Assembly (NCBI RefSeq): GCF_047495875.1
Contig: NC_092461.1
Coordinates: 87,366,931 to 87,430,930 of the forward strand
Origin: Pithys albifrons albifrons
Lineage: Eukaryota > Chordata > Aves > Passeriformes > Thamnophilidae
DNA length: 64,000 nucleotides
Direction: 5' to 3'
Positions within the stretch are counted from its first letter, which is position 1. The number at the start of each line of letters is the position of its first letter. The notes beneath the pieces are model-generated. The model was not told the DNA's origin. It was given only the letters and a program-made list of their open reading frames with translations, and made no database searches. Below, piece after piece: positions 1-11,700 of the stretch. The translations under genes were made by a program, and so were the position numbers.

Positions 1-2094
1 CAATCAAGATTGTCCTTCTGAGTGCTGACAATATTTTGCCTTCTTTCTTAGCAAATTTTCTGTACTATATGATCAAATTCCTCATAACAAAAATTCTGTA
101 TATTTTCCATTTTCTTAGGTAAATGTTGTAAGTATCTTGTAAAGTTCCAAATCAGGAAATAATATCTAAAACATTGGCAAAATACTACGTAAGAGCTGAA
201 TGTGAGAACACCTTTAAATTTTCACAGGTAAGTAGGAAATAAATAAGGACATAGTTCCAGACATATCTGGCAAGATATAGGCAGGATTCCTACAGGTAAG
301 GATGTATAAGTATTAGTTAAGAGTGAGAGAGAAGTCATAGAGTTACACTACAAGTATGCTACAATTTTTTTATAAAAAGTAACTTGGCAGCCTTTTTATG
401 AAAGATAGCATAGAAACAAAGCTCTCATGTATCTCACACTAAAGAATGGTGCACCTGAACAGATTTTTCTTTTGCCACAACTGAAACACTTTAACAGTGA
501 CTTAATTAAAATGCAAAGGTATCACTCTAAATGAATCCTGAATGATAATACTGGATATATTGTCAGTCTGTGGATTGACAGATATTATTTCCTTGTGTGT
601 GTTTTTGGTTTTTGGGTTTTTCTCTTATTGAAAAGTAAATATTGAGTTTACGATTCAAATTTGCTGTCTTGATTTCGAAAAACATTGTTAATTTGTACAC
701 AGATAAAAGAACAATGAGAAGTCAGTCCAACCTAGTTTCAGTTATAAATGTATTTGAGATAGTTGTTTCCTCAATTAACCCTTGTCTTTGAGAGTACACA
801 TGCTGCCTTCAAGTAACAGCTGAAACACCAAAAGCTTTAGCACTTGTTTATATGTATTTTACAGACATAAGCAGGCATTAGTTACTTCATTGGCACTTTC
901 TATTTGTCAGTGAACATCAAGACATTCAGTATCAGCACAGAAATAATGTGTGTGGATGCTTCTGTTAACTGAACCCCACAGAAATGAAGGTCTAGGATTT
1001 TTTCACAGGGAGCCTTCCTGTTGAGCCAGGTTTACTGGTTCATCATGACAGTACAAATTAGCCACTGAGAGACAACTGCTAAAGCCCCTTAAGTGTTAGA
1101 ACAATAATTATTTTATTTTTAGCTTTTTTCTGGAATTCCCTGTGTTTGCTGAGAATGACACAAAGGGTTATGTTTTTAGTACATTTCTGCTAAGGATGAA
1201 GGAGAAATTTATTTTCTGCTGAGGATGAAGGAGACATTTATTTTTTTGTTTTGTCTCGGTAATGACAAAATATTTTGAAATGAATGAATCTGAAGTGATA
1301 GAATAGAGGTTTAATTTTCATAGGAACTCATTCTGGTTGATATATTGGTTCTGATTCTTGGTTTTTTAAGTGAAAAGAGCACAAAGAGCTGCTTTAGCAT
1401 GACTAGAGATTTCTCTATAAGGGTTACTTGTAGGCTGTAGTCAGCTCTTCATAGTTTTCCTAATTTTTCTTGCCAAAGTGGAGATCACTGGAGCATGTTG
1501 CATGCCAGTTCTGCTTGACTTTAAATTATAATTAGAGCTAACATGGTCCTCATATCTGCCCTGCTCTTGCAAATGGAAAGACAGAATTCCTCCATGTTGT
1601 CTCAAAAGCTGACATTGTTTCAAGTGTTCTTGAAGTATTACCCAATTATTTGCTGTATTCATTTGTTAATTTTGTCAGTGTTTCCAGCATGGAAACATCA
1701 CTAAGAGAAAAGCTACTTGCTCCTGAAGAGATTAGTGGAAAATGCTGCCTTCAGTTTCAGTAGGAAAGACTGACTTTGTTAAGCAATACATTCCTGAGAA
1801 ATCAGTCCTCTGGAAATCAGAGGGCTTGAACAGGAAAACCATGTGCTCAATCTCAAATAAGCAGGGAGCAGAACCAAGGAGGAAGGCTAAAGTTAGGGTG
1901 TGGAGAAGCATTTGAGAGGCTGACTGATTGAATTTTGGTCTAAATGATTTTTCATTTCATGGGTACTTTAACACATGCACTTTGTTCAATAGAGAACAAT
2001 TCTCTGGATATCACCATTAATACTAAAATATTCCATTATGGTCAGTACATTTATAATGAATGCATGAATCATTGATACCAATATTTCTTCTTTG
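1..2094. other. Unique AT-rich DNA, no gene seen
   Basis: No convincing exon, RNA gene or recognisable repeat is visible here. The only structure noted is a 29-bp tandem duplication at 1185-1242, listed separately. The short open frames look random: no codon bias, motifs or splice context. Confidence 0.5.
1185..1242. repeat. 29-bp direct tandem duplication
   Basis: Two adjacent 29-base units (1185-1213 and 1214-1242) both begin TTCTGCT and end ATTTATT, with about two differences. This is a simple local duplication, probably slippage, with no coding role apparent. Confidence 0.8.
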
Positions 2095-2099
2095 GTTTC

Positions 2100-2878
2100 C
2101 GTGCTGGTTTAAAGGTAAACCAGTGGGAGAAAAGAACCTGACTTAAAATAGATTAGAAATCAGAGTTACAATTTACTTAAAAAGATTATAATAATTACAA
2201 TGATGCAGAGAAAAATTGTGTTTAACCCACAAAAACTAGATGTATAACCCAGCACCCTGGGGCCCAAAAGAATGGTGTTTGTTATCCCCTGTGGTTAGCA
2301 CCATGTGGTTCCCTTGAATACAAAGAAAAAGGAAAGGAAAGGATAAACTGACGGTGAGGATGATGGTCACAGTCTTGTTGAGATTTGCAGTTGCAGTCCT
2401 GTTCAGGTTCTGGTACTCCTCTGGATCCAAGGAGTGGTCCCAGAAGTCCTAAAGATGTACGCTCAGGTTCAAGTGGGAATGACCAGTACCCCTTCCACAG
2501 TAGGGAGTTTCACAATTGGTGATTTAACTCTATGAGTCATGGGATATTTTTGGAATCTTTGATGGTCTAGGTCATTGCAACTGCCTATTGTGCCAGTCTC
2601 TAACAACCCATTAGCAGACATGACCTCTGGGGCTTGGTGTGAAGGTGCTAATGCCTCCCTCGAGTGGAGTTATCACACTGATGTGAAAACACTCTCCTGT
2701 CTCTCAGGGTTCTCTTACCACCCAGCTTGTAACCTGAGGTGTCAAGTATGCCCTGGGCAGCTGCTGCAAATGATCCATTATTAACAGTTTGTTAGAAATG
2801 TCATAGAAGGCATGGAATACACAATTTTTATTACACCCCCACAGTGATAAACTGGTCCCAGCCGTTGTAACTAGGGCA
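2100..2878 (-). mobile_element. Solo LTR, family A copy 1
   Basis: A solo long terminal repeat of an endogenous retrovirus, read on the minus strand. The plus-strand left edge resembles GTGCTGGTTTAAAGG and the right edge AACTAGGGCA, matching the inverted ends of two other copies in this window (37738-38381 and 47638-48343). The 5-bp sequence GTTTC lies directly outside both ends (2095-2099 and 2879-2883), a target-site duplication. Five bp is typical of class III (ERVL-like) elements. No gag, pol or env lies next to it, so it is best read as the product of LTR-LTR recombination. The outermost bases have drifted from TG...CA, so it is not very young. The family is recognised from the three copies; no database name is claimed. 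Confidence 0.85.
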
Positions 2879-2883
2879 GTTTC

Positions 2884-3211
2884 CTACCACAGAAGCTGGG
2901 TATTTCCAAGCTAATGAAGTTGGATATTTCTAAGATAATGGAATTCTAGGATTTCTCAGGAAATTAATTTCCAAGTTGAGAAGCATTTAAGGGCATTGTA
3001 TTAAGCACCAGCATACATCTGGTACTCCAGAAAGAGAAATTCATACAAGAACCAGTAAAGAAAAGGTTCCTAGAATGATTGTAGTGATAAAGAACAAATC
3101 TTATTGGCACAGACTAAAAGTATTTGACTGGATTCACTCGGCTGAAAGCTGCCTATAAGTACCACAATGGAACAAATATCTGAGAAAAAGAGTTATAAAA
3201 GGTAAAGGACT
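2884..3211. other. Unique spacer, nothing recognised
   Basis: Sequence between the solo LTR and the SINE fragment. No feature was recognised. Confidence 0.5.
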
Positions 3212-3221
3212 ATGCTGGAAT

Positions 3222-3348
3222 GGGGCTAGTTTCATGCATGCTGTGCCTCACTTAAAAAATCCACTGTGCAGGCTTGAAGGAGGAACTCATGTGGGTAGAG
3301 CACTTCCCAAATCTTCATTTGTGAAGCATTGCCATGATGATTATGATG
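3222..3348 (+). mobile_element. 5S-headed SINE family, 5'-truncated copy
   Basis: This 127-bp fragment lacks the 5S head. It begins inside the body, with blocks such as GCTGTGCCTCAC and CACTGTGCAGGCT, and runs through the tail (GGGTAGAGC, CTTCCCAAATCTTC, TGTGAAGC) into an ATG/ATT trinucleotide end. It aligns by eye with 8598-8724 and shares the same join between the RTE-leader-like body and the RTE 3' tail. A perfect 10-bp target duplication, ATGCTGGAAT, flanks it at 3212-3221 and 3349-3358. The 5' truncation plus a trinucleotide 3' tail fits target-primed reverse transcription by an RTE-type LINE. Confidence 0.8.
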
Positions 3349-3358
3349 ATGCTGGAAT

Positions 3359-6300
3359 ACAGTGCTCTAAACTGGTCATGAACACACTTACAGAATGCTT
3401 TATAATATCCAGACTATGAAATTTTTGCATTATTTTCGGAACAGCACAATAAGGGTAAGAAATTAACCCACTTTTGAGATGATGTTGGATGACTTTTATT
3501 AAGAGATTTATATGAAGTAATTGCTTGCCATAACTGAGGATGACACTCTCTGGTACAGGCTTTCCCTTCAAGGTTGATCCTTGTGAAAACTTTTACTACA
3601 ATGGAAGTAAGTGTCTTATTTTTTTCCTCTCTGGAAAATAATTTTTAAAAAGAAAATCTGTCTTTACTTGCATGTAGGAAGCCAGTGATCCAGGCAGTGG
3701 TACATCTCACCAGAATGAGTGCTATTTGTAGAGGAAACCTGGGCACACATTTCTAGGTGACATGAAGGAGCTCAGCACTGGATCAGTGGAGTAAGGAGAT
3801 TTCTGGACTGAGAGGAAATTGCTGCTACCTTTGGGTTAAAATAAGGGAGCACTTGTCCTGGTGGCATAACAGTGCTGTAGCAGGGTCTTCCTGTAGCCCT
3901 CCTCTATTCCTTCATTACAAACTTACTTCTTATTCCAATGTTCCGATAAGTCTAAATGAGCAACTGGATAATATAATGTACTTGTATTATCTCTAGCCTC
4001 CTCCTATCTTTCTTTTCTCCTACTTTAGAGTTAATTTTTTCTTTTCTAATATCAGCTAAACTTCTTGTTAGCTTCTTGTTATTCAGGAGACAAAGGAATT
4101 ATTTAACCTCGCCATCAGTAGCCTTATTCCTGGCTCTAACATTAATTTCTTCTTCAGTATTTGGCCAGCTTGAATCACATCAGCACGTTCTTTAGCTGCT
4201 TCTGCTGTTTGGTCATGACACTCAGTTCTGTATGAGACAACTGCTTTATTAAATCTTTGTATTTTTCTTTGCTAAGAGAATCAATTGCTGTGCATGTGTC
4301 AAAAATATTTTACAGATATTTACAGTGATTATGTCTAATTTAATTGGTTCATTTAAGGGCTGCCAGGGCAATGAATACTGGTTAGCAACATGACATTTTT
4401 GAAAAGTTGGAGTGTTTCCTGGTTGTTTTTATTAAAAATATTCCAAGAAGTGAACTTAGGTGTTGCCTGGAAGCAAAATGAAGAAAAAGGCCTTCTTGAG
4501 GTGTATTGTGTGCAGGGAAGGTGTTCAACACTTCACACAGAATGTGGATTGCCTGTGATGGAGACTGGTGAAAACATACGAAAACGGATTTTTCAGGCCT
4601 TTCAATTTAGATAGCTCTTGAAAGAACAAAAACAACAAATATCTGTGCTTTTGTATCCTGCAGCATGCCATACTGTTCTTGTAAAGAATTAAACAAGTGG
4701 AAGCTTTTTACACACTCTCTACTGGACAAAATTCTCTGTTTGGGGAGAAACAAGCTTTTTAAAGGGCACAAGCATGAGTACTGCAGTGGGAATACAGTGA
4801 ATGAGAAAAGAGAATGGAAAATAAAGCAGATATAAAGAAATAAAAGAAACTAAACCAGGGAAATTGAACATTGTAAGGATTAGCTAAGTGAACACCTGCC
4901 TTCTGGCTGCTGAAAGAAATAGTTCTTTTTCCACTTTGAGACTGATAATTGATTATTAAATGCGACATAATATTTTTCAGTTATATTTTACTTTAAATGC
5001 ACTGCAGGCAATCCTCATGTTAAAAAATTATTCATTCTCCAAGCCCAAGTGGTTGCAAATAATTACTTTAATAGTAATTGAATTATGTCCTATTATCAGT
5101 ATCATATAATAATTATATTTGAAAACACACTAGTGATGATAGGTAAGCTTTCAGTTCTACTTAAAGTGATACATGCTTCAATTATGTGTCAACTGATATT
5201 AGTACTAAACCTAATGAAAACTGTACATGCTACTGTGCATGCTCTTTTTAAAGTCACTGTGAGTCTTGCAATCCGTTGAGTATGGCATTAACATCTGTAC
5301 TACTGACTAACATTGCTGTTGTGAACAAACATCACATTTTTATATACAGTTGCCATCTTTCACATGCATGTTACAGCACAGATAGTCTAAACTTCTATGT
5401 ATAATACCTTTACAGAAATATGACACAAGATATTGCTACTAATTATCTTGGCCCACACATACATCCAGATATACTGTTGAAATGAAAAGAACCTCTTTGC
5501 AAAAATGTAGTCTAGTAAACAGGTTAAAAAGAAAATAAAATCATGGTGTGTATATAAAATCTGGAGCTCATGAGCATAATTCATATTCTAGTATGAGCAA
5601 CAAAAATAAAGGGTGGTGGGAGATATCTTTTGTAAAATGGATTAAAGACCAGAGAGTTAAATAACCTGATGTATAATTCTGCTGCAGTCACCTGAATTTT
5701 ATAGCAGGAAGCATAAGGATGATGTGCAAAAAAGGTTTCCAATCTTATTATTACTAAAAGTAAGATGTCAAAAACGAAAAAGGAACAAAGTAGTCAAGAT
5801 GACTGGCATAGCATGTCCAAATTGCTTCATGACTAGTTTGAGTTGCATTATTCACACATCAAATAGCGATTTTAAGGTTAAAAAACGACAAGAAATTTCA
5901 CATAACTGACTCAATAAATGGACACGTAAATCTTTTGGAAAACATTTTCTTCCCTTTGTTTTGAACCCATTTAAAATATCAGTCATTTTTGTGAAAGCTT
6001 TCTGGATCTAATCTAATTCTCCTCTTCATATTCATTATACAAATATTATGGCATAAATTACCAAAACTATTCTGTATGCAGCCTTGACAGTGATGTCTGA
6101 AATGCAATTTTGTGTAATAACATAGTTTTAAAATCCTGTCTGCAGGGGTTTCACTTCAGTGAGTTTTTTTGTATTTTCTAGGTGAATATATAATGAAATG
6201 ATCAGGCTTTAATAACTGTATTGATCTGAAATAAAAAGTAATTTTGCAGGTATCAGTTGATTGTAATGGATGTACTTCTCCTCCCACCAAAATCAATAGG

Positions 6301-6449
6301 ACTTACAACCTTAACTACAATGAGAACAGTCATGTGCCTCATGTGTTTTGTCCAATTTTTCCTGACATTTCATGTACACATTCAGTGGGGGGAAAACATT
6401 CTTGGGGGATTTTAGTGAAATAAAGTTGGCACAATCTTCTTTCTTTTGG
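3359..6449. other. Unique AT-rich DNA, no gene seen
   Basis: About 3 kb without recognisable repeats, exons or RNA genes. The open frames are short and lack codon bias or motifs. Confidence 0.5.
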
Positions 6450-6513
6450 GAAAATAAAATAAAATAAAGTAAAATAAAATAATAAAATAATAATAATAGT
6501 AATAATAATAGTA

Positions 6514-6563
<50 letters not shown>
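6450..6563. repeat. AAAAT then AAT microsatellite
   Basis: A run of AAAAT-type pentamers grades into an AAT trinucleotide array of more than 20 units with a few AGT interruptions. The poly-isoleucine open frame on the minus strand across it is an artefact. Confidence 0.95.
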
Positions 6564-8404
6564 CCTCTTTTTACATAAGTGATTACTGTAACCCAGTGAA
6601 CATGACCTTATTATACTCTTCACATAATTAAAAAAATACTGATAGCTTTCTTATTATTATCTTGGTTTTATTTTCTTTTTCTTGTTTTAACTTATAAAGG
6701 TAAATTATTGCAAAGATTGTATGTCAAGGGAATAGCAGGCTTGACCTAATCTCTAGCACAGCTACAAAGAAGCTGAGTGGCTGTGATTCTGAAGAATCTA
6801 AAAAAGACCCAGAACAGTGAAGCAAAAGGAGAGAAAAATTATAAGGCCACAATCTCTTTCAAAGCTCATATCTATTATGACTAACGAGAAGTAAAGCTAA
6901 GTGCTAGCCTTAGCCTGATGAAAGAAATGGTGTAATGATTATCTAGTCAACACTCACACTTCTACTGCATAAATTTGTTTTGAGACCAACACCAAAATAG
7001 ACCATTAAATGGTGTGGGATAGTGTGAAAGGTACTGGTAATTGTGAGGTCAGCATTACAAATGTAATATATGTACTACTTTTTCTGCATAACCTTTCTGA
7101 AGCAAATATTTGAGGTGCAGCTAAAAAGATTTTATAAATGTGTTAACTTATTTTTCAAGTTAACAGAGGAACAAATTTTTTACTCCCTTGTCAAAATGAA
7201 ATGGTGAGAAGCAATTAGTTTCCCTGAAGTTCTGCTTACAGTTTTGGGGAGTTCTTCTTTATGAAAACCCCATCCTAATGCAGCCTTTTACTGGGTGAGA
7301 AGATATATTTTAAACATCTACAGAAGAAGGAAAAATGGAAAGACTGAGGTATTTTGTTACTGGTTCTTAGACTGGAACCCAAATTCAATTCCTTCCTCTG
7401 CCTGAAGCAATTTACACTCATGTTTCCTTGCTCCAATAAGACTGCCCTCACTATCAGGATATTCAACGTTTTTGGGTGGGATCTGTCAAATTCTCTTGTT
7501 AAAGATAATAAAACACACACAGGAGAATCTTACTTTCTGATTGGATGGGGGCTGTAGAACCTGCATTAAGAAAGTTAAGAGAGCACTACAGTGAAAGAAA
7601 AGAGAATCATTTCCTACTCTCAACTCTTATTGCCCACTCCCATCAGCATCTTTGCATTTAGACTACACAGAGTGTGACAAGGGAATGTAAGACCAGCTTC
7701 CTAGACCAAAAGGCTTTCTTCATACTGTGACATTACCACAAGGGCAATGGGTATTATGGCATAGTTGCAGTGCTAATAGCTATTTCAATGTCAAGAAGTA
7801 TTTAATTATAGCGTTCTTAGAGAATAAGATTGTTAGAAGCTCCTTTTGATACTAGCTTTGGGTACTCATTTTGAATCTGCAGTACCATTTAATGATTATG
7901 TATTTAGTACAACATACAGATTAATTAGGATTAGGAAATACAGAAGAAGAGGATTAGACCAGGTCAATGAAACCCAAATAGATTTAGATCCACTGAACGC
8001 TTCAATAAGTACTTACAGGGGATGCTATCATGATGAATGTCTCCCCACCTCATCCAAAACTATTTAGTGAGAGTTATGAATCTGTGCATAGTTTTGTGAA
8101 GTTTGGCATTCATGAAAAAACTCAAAGTTGATATTTTATAAGATGCAGAATATGTGTCTCCAAGTCATTTTATCTTTTGCTATGGAAACTGTCTTCTAAG
8201 GATGTGCACGAGCAGCACTCTCATACCATAAAACTGAATAAAATTTTTGGAGCTTGTAATGACTGCTCAGTAACAGTTATTAGAGTCAATATGTTTCTGT
8301 GTAATTTAATATATTTCAATAGAGTAATCTCTGTTTTCTTTCAGAAGAAAGGAATATCTTAAAGATGTTAACACTTGAGAAATACTTGATTTTGAATTTA
8401 ATTA
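6564..8404. other. Unique DNA, no gene seen
   Basis: No repeat family, exon or RNA gene was recognised between the microsatellite and the SINE. Confidence 0.5.
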
Positions 8405-8416
8405 CTATGAAGTAAC

Positions 8417-8724
8417 GGCAGTTAAATGCCACCCTGACATCTGATCCCGTCAGATCTCAGAAGCTAAGCAGGATCAACCCCGGTTAGTACTTGGATGGCG
8501 AGACCTCCTGGGAATACTGGGGCCTACAGGTTCTAGTCCTGTGGACTTCACTGTCACCATCTAAGCTTGCTCAGCCGTGGCAGATGAACCTGAGGAGTTA
8601 AAGGGTAGGGCCAGTTGTGGCACGCTGTGCCTCACCTAAAAATGCACTGTGCAGGCTGGAAAGGCACACCCACATGGGTAGAGCCCTTCCTAAACCTTGG
8701 TTTGCGAAGCCGAGCCATCGTCAC
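8417..8724 (+). mobile_element. Full-length 5S rRNA-headed SINE with RTE body and tail
   Basis: A 308-bp composite retroposon. The head (8417 to about 8535) is a diverged 5S rRNA gene copy, with recognisable CCACCCTGA, GATCTCAGAAGCTAAGCAGG and GGTTAGTACTTGGATGG blocks. The body (about 8546-8672) matches the 5' leader of the RTE LINE at 53274-53399 read on minus; shared blocks include GCCGTGGCAGATGAACCT, CTGTGCCTCACCTAAAAA and CACCCACAT. The last 52 bp match the LINE 3' end at 50300-50355 (GGGTAG, GCCCTTCC, CGAAGCC, AGCCAT). A perfect 12-bp target duplication, CTATGAAGTAAC, lies at 8405-8416 and 8725-8736. Internal pol III promoter elements would drive transcription and the RTE machinery would mobilise it in trans. 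It is not a functional 5S gene: the head is mutated and lacks a clean T-run terminator. Confidence 0.9.
8461..8503 (+). promoter_or_regulatory. 5S-type internal pol III promoter (A box, C box) of the SINE
   Basis: The segment AAGCTAAGCAGG (8461-8472) corresponds to the 5S A box. GGTTAGTACTTGGATGG (8483-8499) corresponds to the C box bound by TFIIIA in genuine 5S genes. Both are close to the vertebrate 5S sequence, while the spacer between them has diverged. Activity today is not shown. Confidence 0.7.
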
Positions 8725-8736
8725 CTATGAAGTAAC

Positions 8737-11700
8737 TAGAAAATGTTTAAAATAAAATTAAAATAAACATAAATGAATTTTAAAATTAATAAAATAAATA
8801 AATTTTAAAATAAATTTTGTCAAACACCTTGCCAGAAACATTCAAACCCCTCTTTCTGTGGTTAAAATTTTCTTAATGGTTGTGATGATTGATTTACCAC
8901 ATATTGACAGACTGAGAAGGTTTCCTGTATTTTTTGATTTGCAGTTTAGATTCAGGTGTCCAATTTAAAAAATTTCCTTTTTTTTTTCTTTTCTTATTTT
9001 CATCTGAAGGCATCATTTTGTTTAAAATAATTCAGTGGAATACCTTAAAACCAACCATGTTTTCAAATTCAGAAACTTAAGAATTATGTTTATCATCTCT
9101 TGTGTATCATGGGAAAGTTTTTTAAATTATACATATATTTGTGTAGGTTTGTTGAGGAGATTAGGGAGTAATTATATGTTTAAGTGCTTTGTAACAGAAG
9201 TCCATTTCTTGGACCATGTATATGAGTAAGTAGATAGATATTGCATTAAAGTGTGAACATAGTGTGATTATTGATATATAAAACATTTCCCTTTAGATTA
9301 TCAGCTCTAGTGATTGACAAAGTGAGTTGTTGCCCAGTTAGTTGTGCAGTTTCCTGTTTCACAGACAGAATCAATTTACCTCAAAAATATCTTCTCTGGA
9401 TACTAAATAGTAATAATAAAAGTGATGAGAGAATTCATTTGTTCTCATGAAAGCAGGCAATTTAGGATATTGAGTTAAAACAGCAACAACAAAAAGCATG
9501 AAATTGTGCATCAGCTCATGTAAAAAGATAAGTTTATGGCACTCAAGAGAAAATCAACAATAAAATCCATTCCAAAAAAAAGAAAAGAAGTGACTTTCAC
9601 TTGTTGCCCATTTCTTCACAAAAGTGGCAGTAGGTGTTCTTTCCAGCTTGCCTCCAAGGCAGATGAAAGGCTCTTCAGATTAATTACTGCTCAGTTGTGA
9701 CAGGCTTGGGAGATGCTTTCTATTCCAGTGTCTATTTTTTTTTTAATGGTGGTTTTCCCTTCATTTATGTCTGATCTCTGACTCACCACTGTGGAATGAA
9801 AAGAAAAGCTTTCTGTGCACTGCCCAGACTGGCACAAATATTATCCAAATGGTATCATACAATAGAATATAGGGCTTTTTTTCTTATGCATTTGTACCTC
9901 TGTTTGTAGCAGACCCTCTGCTGAATGGAAAAAGCCCAAGATCTTTCCCAAAGCACCTTGGCGTGCAGTGAAATATTGGTATTTGAATTAGAACCTAATC
10001 AGGACCAGCAGAGAAAGTGACGTGTTTCAGAGCTGCCTTTTTTATAGCAAATTACTCCAGGCTCCTGGTGTTCATGTCTTCCATGCACTTTTTTTAATTA
10101 GCACTTTATTAGTATGGCTTCAGAGAGATGGTTCTGGAAAAAACTTTCCTGATGCTGCCAAATGGTCACAAGCAGGAGGTGATTAAATTTAGTCTTAAGC
10201 AATAGGCATCTGCATCTCAGCGTGCTTTAAAAAGATGTGTTCCTAATAATTTATGCCCAGAGGGATTTTATGCTGTCAGTAAACGCATGTGAAAAACTAT
10301 CTCACATTATTAGTACTGTCTATATGTTATTCATTTAGATCTATTTCAATAATAGGATTCTTGACTCCTCCCCTTTAAGTTCAAGTTGATTTATGCTAAT
10401 GGCAAATGAAATATGAAATGCAAGGGCCTAATTTTTAGTAGATTGGAAGGGAAAAAAAGAAGCGTTTTCTGTTCACTACAATCCTTTTTTATTGTTTCCA
10501 TTATGAGTAGGTCTGTTGTCTTCATTTTATAGCTATTAACCCCAATATTGTCTTCAGAGATGATTATTGAAGAAGATTGTGCTAGTCAAAACAGCAAAAG
10601 AATTGAATAAACACATGATTTAAGAAAACACAGACAAGGGTTTTTTTCTCCATTTATTGAACAATGGTAAATTCAGCAGAAAATGTCATTGTAAATCCTG
10701 TGGGTTTTGTTAAAGTGCAAATGATAACAATGTCAGTGCAAATTTTTGATTTAATTAAAGGCTAGATGGCTGGTCAGGCTCTTTGGCCCATTAGATGCCA
10801 GCCATGCAGGGTATCTCCAAGAGCAGAGAGCTTGCAGGCTGTCTGAAGGCAAATGGAGGTAAGTCATGAGTAGGGATACTTCTTATTTAAATAGTGTGGG
10901 GTTTATTCCACTTCTTAGTGCCTGATAGTAACCAGGGAAATTTGCAGTTTGCTTAGGTTGCAGTGTGGTATTTTGTTTGTTTGTTTGTTAGTCTTTTTGA
11001 TTTAGTTATTTTATCACCAAACCCTATCAGCTGGTCAAGGCAAGGCAGAACTTATCCTGAGAGGAGGAGTCTGAATTTCAGGGTCTCTGGTTAGCACCTA
11101 AAGCCAGTTATTTCCTTTGCTACTATTGCTCCACATCTTCCCACAATGGAGTTGTAGTCTGGAGGATGCACAGCAGGACCACAGTGTTCTAATTGCTGGC
11201 ATATCATTTTAGGCAGTTTAATGAAATTTTTGAATGCTACTGCAGAAGTTATTGATCATATTCTCCACATCTAACTGCAGTGTTGTTCATGAACATGTGA
11301 CTCATGGCTGTGCTAGTTCACGACCATGAGTTCAGACTGAGGTTGTTGAAAAGATGGTAATTTGTTGGAAATTCAAAAGATCTGTCAGGGGTTCATATTT
11401 ATGCTATGGCCTAACTGATTTAAAAATGAAAATACAAAAAGTATGCAAAGACAGTTATTTTTAATCACTTTATTTCTTAAGCCATAGCTATAAGAAAACC
11501 ATAAAAAATTAAGAACTTGATTGACTATCCTGTACATAAACAGCATGAATTCAGTAGAGTCATTTGTATTTTTCAAGAGGGATGTTCAACACAAAGGTCA
11601 GCAACATACACCTTAAAGAGTCATTTATGTCTGTGCTGAGAGGGTACAAAATGCTATAGGGGGCTAACCTAGGGGTACAGTCCTGAGTTTCTTTACAAAC

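Noticed and set aside
6339..6623. A minus frame with a long isoleucine run
   Set aside because: It is the translated AAT microsatellite.
8425..8535. A functional 5S rRNA gene
   Set aside because: The 5S similarity is clear but diverged, has no clean T-run terminator, and is part of a retroposon bounded by a 12-bp target duplication.
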